Both the position numbers and the translations under genes were made by a program. Of a stretch of DNA of 64,000 nt, positions 59,462 to 64,000 are shown piece by piece (position 1 is the stretch's first letter; each line of letters begins with the position of its first letter). Below the pieces are notes generated by a model. The model was not told the origin of the DNA. It ran no database searches and worked only from the letters and a program-made list of their open reading frames with translations. The stretch is from Oscillospiraceae bacterium (GTDB lineage: Bacteria; Bacillota; Clostridia; Oscillospirales; Ruminococcaceae), in assembly GCA_018380115.1 (NCBI GenBank), contig JAGZUF010000009.1:94846-158845 (forward strand), written 5' to 3'.

Positions 59462-60111
59462 TGCTGGCCGGCTGGGCACGCGGGCTGCTGGCGCTGGACG
59501 AGGCTGCGCTTGTGCGCATTGCCTTCCGGGACGAGCCGCTGCGCGGAAAGCTGACGTCGGCCATGAAACAAAGCCTGTACGAGGGGGCGCGCGCCGAAGG
59601 CGAGGCGCGCGCCGCCCTGCTGCAGGAAAACGGCGGCGTGCTTTCGCTGGACGAAGCGGCCGCTCACTGGGGCGTACAGGTGCGGGACAGCCGCGGCTCC
59701 GCTGCGGCGGGGCTGGGGCTGTTTGCCGTTTTTCACGAGCCGGCCACCATTGAAATAGATGTGCAGAACGCCGCCGATACAGACGAGGCCCTGCAGAAGG
59801 CGGGCGTCTATGAGTCCTTGGGCGCCGTGCCCACGCGGGAAATCCTGCTGGCGCATGAGCTGTACCATTTTCTTGAGTTTCGCGACGGCGCGGGCTTTAC
59901 AGCCCAAAAGCATGTCACATTGTGGAGGCTGGGCCGCTTTGCCTATAAAAGCAGCGTGCCCAGCCTGCAGGAGATAGCGGCCATGGCCTTTGCGCAGAAG
60001 GCCACCGGCCTTGCGTGCAGCCCATGGCTGTATAATGTGTTCATGCTGGCGCCGCACAACCCGCAGCGCGCGCTGGCGCTGTTTGAAAGCATGACAGGAA
60101 AGGCGGAATGA
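59461..60111 (+). CDS. Putative zinc metalloprotein with HELYH motif
   Basis: 216 residues, no family recognised. H132-E133-L134-Y135-H136 is an HExxH zinc site preceded by the aliphatic strand REILLA. 34 residues later comes E171-I-A-A-M-A-F, in the position of the third ligand in ImmA/IrrE-like minimal gluzincins. The first 110 residues are helical, Ala-rich, with a mid-strand FHEPATIEIDVQNA. The gene starts on the last base of the hyuA-like stop, and is followed after three bases by the next gene. It could be a peptidase or a metal-dependent hydrolase that completes the pathway. A protein of this type translationally tied to a HyuA is unusual. Confidence 0.7.
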   Translation: MLAGWARGLLALDEAALVRIAFRDEPLRGKLTSAMKQSLYEGARAEGEARAALLQENGGVLSLDEAAAHWGVQVRDSRGSAAAGLGLFAVFHEPATIEIDVQNAADTDEALQKAGVYESLGAVPTREILLAHELYHFLEFRDGAGFTAQKHVTLWRLGRFAYKSSVPSLQEIAAMAFAQKATGLACSPWLYNVFMLAPHNPQRALALFESMTGKAE

Positions 60112-60114
60112 CCA

Positions 60115-60666
60115 ATGGCACTTATTTATGCCGCCGCGGCGCTGGGCGCGGTGCTGTTCTGCGCCAGCCTTGTGCTGCTGCAGAAAAAATCGGCCCCGCC
60201 GCAGGCGGGCGCGCTGGCCGTGCTGCGTGAAGCGCCGGTGACGGTGATATTCGCACCCTTCCTTCTGGCGGTGGCCATTCTTCTGGTGGCAGCCAGGCAG
60301 ATGGATATTTCTGTGGGTGGCGCCGGTGACAGCGCCGTGCTGATGACAGCGGCGCTGGTGCTCATCTGTGCGGCGGGCAGCGGGTATATTCTTCTGTTCA
60401 CCTATGTGCGCCGCGCGGTGGCTTACCCCGACAGGCTGGAGCTGCAAAGCGCGCTGGGCAAAACGCACAGCGTGCGCTGGCAGGATATTGTTGAGGTGAA
60501 AACCACCGTCACCTCCAAGCGCGTCACGCTGCGCACGGCAAAGGAAACAGTGAGCGTGAACGGAGACCCCAAGCATTACCGTGCCTTTGTGCAGCAGCTG
60601 TACAACCATGTGCCCGCCCATGTGGGCAGCGACACGCTGGGCCAGCTTCTGCAAAGGCTGAACTGA
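60115..60666 (+). CDS. Small membrane protein with a PH-like cytosolic domain
   Basis: 183 residues. Three hydrophobic helices (about residues 3-21, 45-58 and 73-96) are followed by a cytosolic beta-rich region (YPDRLELQSALGKTHSVRWQDIVEVKTTVTSKRVTLRT, only in part shown: residues 104-140) similar to bacterial PH domains, with a C-terminal helix (YRAFVQQLYNHV). No function recognised. It begins three bases after the stop of the metalloprotein, so it belongs to the operon. It may anchor or sense. Confidence 0.65.
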   Translation: MALIYAAAALGAVLFCASLVLLQKKSAPPQAGALAVLREAPVTVIFAPFLLAVAILLVAARQMDISVGGAGDSAVLMTAALVLICAAGSGYILLFTYVRRAVAYPDRLELQSALGKTHSVRWQDIVEVKTTVTSKRVTLRTAKETVSVNGDPKHYRAFVQQLYNHVPAHVGSDTLGQLLQRLN

Positions 60667-60706
60667 GCCGCGCCAAGGCGGCGTATTTCGGAAGGAGGCG
60701 GCGCAT

Positions 60707-61360
60707 ATGACGCTGCAGCTGGCGCTGGATGGCGCAGAGAAGGGGCGCACGCTGGACGAGGCCATGGCCCTTGCGCGCGCGGCGCGGCAATATACGGATG
60801 TCATAGAGGTAGGCACCAGCTTTGTGCTGCGCGACGGCCTTGCCGCCGTGAAAAAATTTGCGCGCGCTGGCTTCGGCGCGCCCATTCTTGCCGATGTGAA
60901 GATTATGGACTGCGGCGCCGGCTTGTGCGCCATGGCGTGCGAGGCCGGGGCGGACATCGTGACCGTGATGGCCTTCGCCTCTGATAAGACCATAGAGGGT
61001 GTTGTGCGCGAGGCGCATGCGCGCGGGCGCCGCGTGATGGCGGACCTGCTCGGCATGCAGGACGCCGCTGCAGCCGCCCGGCGCGTGCGCGCGCTGGGGG
61101 CGGACATCGCCTGCCTGCATGTGGCGGTGGACGCCAAGCAGGGGCAGGGCGGCCCCGCCGCTGCGCAGGTGGCCGCTGTGAGCGCTGCCTGCGGCGGCAT
61201 GCCGCTTGCCGTGGCAGGGGGCATACGGGAAGACACCGCCCGCGCGCTTTGTGCGGCAGGCGCCGAATGGCTGATTGTGGGCGGGGCCGTGTGCGGCGCA
61301 CCGGACGCCCGCGCAGCCGCAGCAGGCATACGCGCGGCCATGGAAGGAAAGGGGCTTTGA
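60707..61360 (+). CDS. hxlA: 3-Hexulose-6-phosphate synthase-like (HUMPS family)
   Basis: 217 residues, TIM barrel of the orotidine-decarboxylase/HPS/KGPDC superfamily. D8 (ALDGA), E34 (VIEVGTSF), and the DVKIMD triad (D63, K65, D68) are the conserved catalytic and Mg2+ residues; HVAVDAKQGQGG-type and AGGI motifs bind phosphate. HPS condenses ribulose 5-phosphate with formaldehyde or works in reverse to make pentose; close relatives decarboxylate 3-keto-L-gulonate 6-phosphate. Its neighbour is the isomerase that uses hexulose 6-phosphate, which favours HPS. It starts 40 bases after the membrane-protein gene with GGAAGGAGG. Confidence 0.87.
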   Translation: MTLQLALDGAEKGRTLDEAMALARAARQYTDVIEVGTSFVLRDGLAAVKKFARAGFGAPILADVKIMDCGAGLCAMACEAGADIVTVMAFASDKTIEGVVREAHARGRRVMADLLGMQDAAAAARRVRALGADIACLHVAVDAKQGQGGPAAAQVAAVSAACGGMPLAVAGGIREDTARALCAAGAEWLIVGGAVCGAPDARAAAAGIRAAMEGKGL

Positions 61361-61362
61361 AG

Positions 61363-61905
61363 ATGGACAGCTTGATGAATACGATGCTGCAGCAGCTTGC
61401 CGGCACTGTGGGCGGCGCCCAGACGCAGCAGATGGCCCATGTGGCCCGGCTGATGCAGGGAAAGAAAATGATTTGCACAACGGGCGCGGGCCGCACGGGC
61501 CTTGTGATGCGCATGCTGGCCATGCGCCTTGCGCAGATGGGCCTGCCCGTACAGGTGGCGGGCGACGTCACCTGCGGCCCGGTGGGCGAGGGCTGCGTGC
61601 TGGTAGTGGGCTCTGGCTCCGGCGAGACGGGTGGCCTGGTGCGGCAGGCGCAGAAGGCAAAGCTGGCGGGCGCGAAGCTGGCAGTGCTCACCACTGCGCC
61701 CGAAAGCACGCTGGCCGCCATGGCGGACGCCGTGGCCGTGGTGCCGGCGCCTACAAAAGAGAAGGCGGGCGGCTCTGTGCTGCCCATGGGCAGCCTGTTC
61801 GACGAGGGGCTTCTTCTGGCCTGCGACTGGCTGGTGGCATATCTGATGGAGCAGTGCGGCGTCACCGAGGCGGATATGAAGGCGCGCCATGCAAACCTGG
61901 AGTAA
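61363..61905 (+). CDS. hxlB: 6-Phospho-3-hexuloisomerase-like SIS protein
   Basis: 180 residues from the ATG at 61363. It is a single SIS domain: KKMICTTGAGRTGLVMRMLAMRLAQMG near residue 35, VVGSGSGETGGLV (about residues 80-92) with the serines that bind sugar phosphate, KLAVLTTAPESTLA, and the helix SLFDEGLLLACDWLVAYL. PHI converts 3-hexulose 6-phosphate to fructose 6-phosphate. Only two bases separate it from hxlA, as in ribulose-monophosphate pathways. A SPTKEKAGGS-type loop (APTKEKAGGSVLPMGSLFD) differs from KpsF-like isomerases and supports PHI. Confidence 0.9.
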   Translation: MDSLMNTMLQQLAGTVGGAQTQQMAHVARLMQGKKMICTTGAGRTGLVMRMLAMRLAQMGLPVQVAGDVTCGPVGEGCVLVVGSGSGETGGLVRQAQKAKLAGAKLAVLTTAPESTLAAMADAVAVVPAPTKEKAGGSVLPMGSLFDEGLLLACDWLVAYLMEQCGVTEADMKARHANLE

Positions 61906-61956
61906 GGCGCGCCCCGCGCCCGTGTACTGCGCCGAACGGGGCCGGGCACATAAAAA

Positions 61957-61988
61957 AGCCGCTGTGAAGCGCCTGCCTCACAGCGGCT
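61957..61988 (-). terminator. Terminator of the RraA-like gene
   Basis: AGCCGCTGTGA (61957-61967) pairs with TCACAGCGGCT (61978-61988). On the minus strand it is followed by TTTTTT, so it serves the gene ending at 62004; on plus no T-tract follows. Confidence 0.85.
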
Positions 61989-62003
61989 GAGCCGTACAGG
62001 GGT

Positions 62004-62675
62004 TCAGATGGTGCCGTATTTGGCATACGCGCCGCGCACGCCAAGGCCCTCGGCCATATCCTTACTCATGTTGTCCTCACGGGCGGCCATTTCTTCGGCC
62101 TTCAAAAGCACTTCCATAATATGTGCCTTTGGCACGGCCAGCACGCCGTCGATGTCGGCCATCATGAAATCGCCCGGCTCGATGGTGACATGCCCGATCT
62201 GGATAGGCTTCTGGTATGCCGTGATCTGCCAGCGGCCCAGAGAGCTGCCGCAGTGGAAGAAGCGCACGAACACGGGGAAGCCCTGCTCCAGAATGTCGTT
62301 GCAGTCGCGGCAGCCGCCGTCGATGATGGCGCCGCAGCCGCCCGCTTGGCGGGTAGAGCGCGTCATAATGCCGCCCCAGTGGGCGCAGCCGTCCGTCATG
62401 TTCGTCTGCCATACGGGAATATCGTAGGGCTTGATGCTCTCCAGCATGGAGAAGCGGATGTCGTTGTCGTTGCAGTTGATGTCGGTCACTTCTTCACCGC
62501 AGCCGGTGAACGCCGGGCCGGCAATGACCATATCGGGCTTCAGCGGGCGAAGATATTCCGGCAGAAGCCTGTCGCGCATGCCAAGTTTATCCATTGCATC
62601 GGCCACGATGCCGGTGTACAGTTTTTTGAAGCGGGCCACCAGTTCCTCTACCGGCGGCATTTCCATGTTTGCCAT
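62004..62675 (-). CDS. RraA-family aldolase/decarboxylase-like protein
   Basis: 223 residues. The RraA/HMG-aldolase core is present: IVADAMDKLGM near residue 23, WGGIMTRSTRQAGGCGAIIDGG (about 100-121), then R123-D124 which bind pyruvate enolate and the metal, and GDFMMADIDGVLAVP (about residues 172-186). Some family members are 4-hydroxy-4-methyl-2-oxoglutarate aldolases or oxaloacetate decarboxylases; others inhibit RNase E, which is not likely here. HPS-RraA fusions exist in other organisms, so its adjacency to hxlAB is meaningful. Convergent with the operon; divergent from the IclR gene. Confidence 0.87.
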   Translation of the reverse strand: MANMEMPPVEELVARFKKLYTGIVADAMDKLGMRDRLLPEYLRPLKPDMVIAGPAFTGCGEEVTDINCNDNDIRFSMLESIKPYDIPVWQTNMTDGCAHWGGIMTRSTRQAGGCGAIIDGGCRDCNDILEQGFPVFVRFFHCGSSLGRWQITAYQKPIQIGHVTIEPGDFMMADIDGVLAVPKAHIMEVLLKAEEMAAREDNMSKDMAEGLGVRGAYAKYGTI

Positions 62676-62828
62676 GATGTAAAAAACCTCCCTGTTTTCT
62701 GAATGGGCGCCGTATTCTGCGCGCCCGGTTTACAGCCTTATCTTACCGCACAGGGCTGGGGCATTCAATTTCCGGCCTGCATAAACTTTTCAGGGAAGAA
62801 CATGGCAACCTGTACAAGAAACGCGCAA

Positions 62829-62901
62829 AAAAGTTTTATATATGAAAACGCTTATATAAGCGTATTTTTTTCAATTTCTTTTCGGCCAAAAAGTTTTATA
62901 T
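62829..62901. promoter_or_regulatory. Palindromes and direct repeats between the RraA-like and IclR genes
   Basis: AAAAAGTTTTATAT occurs at about 62829-62842 and again at 62888-62901. Between them is CGCTTATATAAGCG (62849-62862), a perfect 14-bp palindrome, and GTTTT-N7-AAAAC (62833-62849). They form a plausible IclR operator for both divergent genes. Nothing else is seen in 62676-63001. Confidence 0.65.
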
Positions 62902-63001
62902 TTGGAACCAACCGTGCGCAGCCACGTCCGCCGTGCGGCGTGCCCGGCAGCCATGCGCGGCCCCGGCTTCTTGCGCGCGGGACAAAGGAGGAGGCAGCCC
63001 T

Positions 63002-63769
63002 GTGGAGCTTCATACACAATATGCGCCTGTGCCTGCGCTGTCGCGTGCGGCGCTGGTGCTGAAGGCCGTGTTTGAAAACGGCGGCCTGCCCGCAAAAGAT
63101 ATCGCGCGCCGCTGCCCGTGCCCCAAAACCACCTTTTACCGCCTGTTGGCAGAGCTGGTGCACAGCGGCTATTTATACGAGGATGAACAGACAAAGCTTT
63201 ATACGCCCGGCCCGCTGTTTGAGCAGGGTTTTGCGGGCAGGGAAGAGCAGCAGGCACGCCTGAAGGAGCTTGCGGGCCCTGTGCTGGAGCAGCTTGCACA
63301 GCAAAGCGGGCAGACTGTGAAGCTGAACATTGCCTGCGGCCGGGCCTGCTGCGTGGCGGCGTTGGCCCTGGGCCCGCAGAAAATACGCATTACAGTGGAC
63401 GAGGGCACGCGCTACCCTCTGCACACGGGCGCAGCGGGCAAGCTGCTGCTGGCTTATCAGGGGCAGGCGGCTATCCACAGCTATTTTGAAACGCCGCCCG
63501 AGCAGTGCACGCCACTTACCATCACGGATGAAACGCGCTTTCAGAATGTTGCGCGGGATATCCGCCGCCAGGGCTACGCTTTCGACACAGGAGAGTTTAT
63601 CCCGCAGGTGGGGGCTGTTGCCTGCCCGGTGCGCGGAGCGGGCGGCCGGGTAATAGCGGCCGTCAGCATTGCATACCCGCAGGCCATTTTCCGCAGCGAG
63701 CGCCTGCCGGAGCTGGTGGCCCTGCTGCACAGCGCCACACAAGAGCTTTCTGAGCGCATGGTGCAGTAA
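63002..63769 (+). CDS. IclR-family transcriptional regulator
   Basis: 255 residues from the GTG at 63002, nine bases after AAAGGAGGAGG. The N-terminal winged HTH (about residues 15-75: AALVLKAVFENGGLPAKDIARRC, then KTTFYRLLAELVHSGYLYED) is followed by the IclR effector domain: TVKLNIACGRACCVAALALG, HTGAAGKLLLAY (about residue 145), GYAFDTGEFIPQVGAVACPV and AVSIAYP. The effector pocket binds small organic acids. It is divergent to the RraA-like gene and probably controls it, perhaps with the hxl operon. Confidence 0.92.
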   Translation: MELHTQYAPVPALSRAALVLKAVFENGGLPAKDIARRCPCPKTTFYRLLAELVHSGYLYEDEQTKLYTPGPLFEQGFAGREEQQARLKELAGPVLEQLAQQSGQTVKLNIACGRACCVAALALGPQKIRITVDEGTRYPLHTGAAGKLLLAYQGQAAIHSYFETPPEQCTPLTITDETRFQNVARDIRRQGYAFDTGEFIPQVGAVACPVRGAGGRVIAAVSIAYPQAIFRSERLPELVALLHSATQELSERMVQ

Positions 63770-63792
63770 GGTTGTGCTTTAGCTTTGCTTTG

Positions 63793-63838
63793 AAAAAAGC
63801 CCCGTTCCGGCCGGAAAGGCCCGGAACGGGGATTTTTC
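63793..63838 (+). terminator. Terminator of the IclR gene
   Basis: CCCCGTTCCGG (63800-63810) pairs with CCGGAACGGGG (63821-63831), followed by ATTTTTCG and preceded by A6, so it could act in both directions. Confidence 0.88.
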
Positions 63839-63843
63839 GAATA

Positions 63844-64000
63844 GGGAAACCACCGGCTCTGCCGGTGGAGGTGCCCCGCAAAAAGCTTTAGCTTCAAGCA
63901 TCGAGCAAAGCGAGCTGCTAACAGCAAGCTATCAGGAGCAAAAGACTGCCGTTAGAACAGAGATTGCCCGTTTACGGGCTGTGGGGCAAATGATGCGAGC
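63844..64000 (+). repeat. Interspersed repeat, family 2 copy E (cut by the window end)
   Basis: Starts with GGGAAACC and a perfect hairpin CCACCGGC-TCT-GCCGGTGG (63850-63868), then AAAAGCTTTAGCTTCAAGCAT, GAGCAAAGCGAGCTGCTAACAG and CCCGTTTACGGG. It resembles copy D (50841-51003) and shares CCCGTTTACGGGC and the GATGC end with family 1. Confidence 0.75.

Noticed and set aside
57185..59479. 764-residue minus-strand frame opposite the HyuA-like gene
   Set aside because: Antisense shadow; the plus-strand frame has clear HyuA motifs.
59284..61890. 868-residue minus-strand frame opposite several genes
   Set aside because: It runs across four plus-strand genes with good family matches; no start signal.
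61957..61988. Terminator for the plus-strand hxl operon
   Set aside because: No T-tract on plus; the T6 tract is on the minus side, so it is assigned to the RraA-like gene.

Overview
The window comes from a high-GC, strictly anaerobic, Gram-positive bacterium of the class Clostridia. This is inferred from gene content: pyruvate:ferredoxin oxidoreductase, a 2[4Fe-4S] ferredoxin, a two-gene SUF-like Fe-S system, the Firmicute synteny darA-holB-ricT-(ferredoxin)-rsmI, a CIRCE heat-shock operator, sigma-A promoters of TTGACA/TATAAT type, and large secreted wall-associated proteins. The family Ruminococcaceae/Oscillospiraceae (Faecalibacterium-Gemmiger-Subdoligranulum type) fits the GC-rich codon use and the short interspersed hairpin repeats, but no marker gene here proves it. 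I see no rRNA, CRISPR, prophage or transposase.

Regions. 1-5.1 kb (minus): flavin-reductase-like fragment, zinc-ribbon protein, phosphoglycolate phosphatase-like HAD, two YdbT/YdbS-type membrane PH proteins, Nudix hydrolase and a CorC-like CBS protein. 5.2-9.2 kb: nifJ. 9.3-11.8 kb: ribbon-helix-helix protein, YitT-type membrane protein, catalytically dead rhomboid. 11.9-16.2 kb: darA-holB-ricT, ferredoxin behind a structured leader, rsmI-phosphoesterase. 16.4-22 kb: NERD-like membrane protein, tRNA-Arg(ACG), first copy of an interspersed repeat, MarR regulator with a heterodimeric ABC exporter. 22.1-24 kb: minimal SufC-SufB pair. 24.2-27.1 kb: two Xre-type membrane regulators flanking a NimA-like flavoprotein and a GNAT. 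27.3-31.5 kb (minus): double GT-C glycosyltransferase, CIRCE-controlled Hsp20, MIF-like tautomerase. 31.9-38.2 kb: a membrane protein with 99-bp tandem repeats followed by a 1525-residue secreted protein carrying LRR/Ig-like/wall-binding modules, a GH25 muramidase and a SpoIID-like domain. 38.2-40.9 kb: low-GC, repeat-rich stretch with a divergent RdgB/HAM1-like gene between direct repeats. 40.9-48.9 kb: NhaC antiporter and a complete oppABCDF operon. 49-52 kb: HAD phosphatase, thiazoline-carboxylate hydrolase-like protein, more repeats, AEC transporter.

52.1-63.8 kb is a catabolic region. A KDPG aldolase (fused to a VOC domain), KDG kinase and LacI regulator face a plus-strand operon: GntP-like transporter, hydantoinase/oxoprolinase-A-like protein, gluzincin-like HELYH protein, small membrane protein, 3-hexulose-6-phosphate synthase-like and 6-phospho-3-hexuloisomerase-like enzymes. 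A RraA-type aldolase and an IclR regulator follow. Two identical 16-bp LacI-type sites lie between the two arms. The pathway is not one I recognise and is the best candidate for an undescribed system. The window ends inside another interspersed repeat copy.
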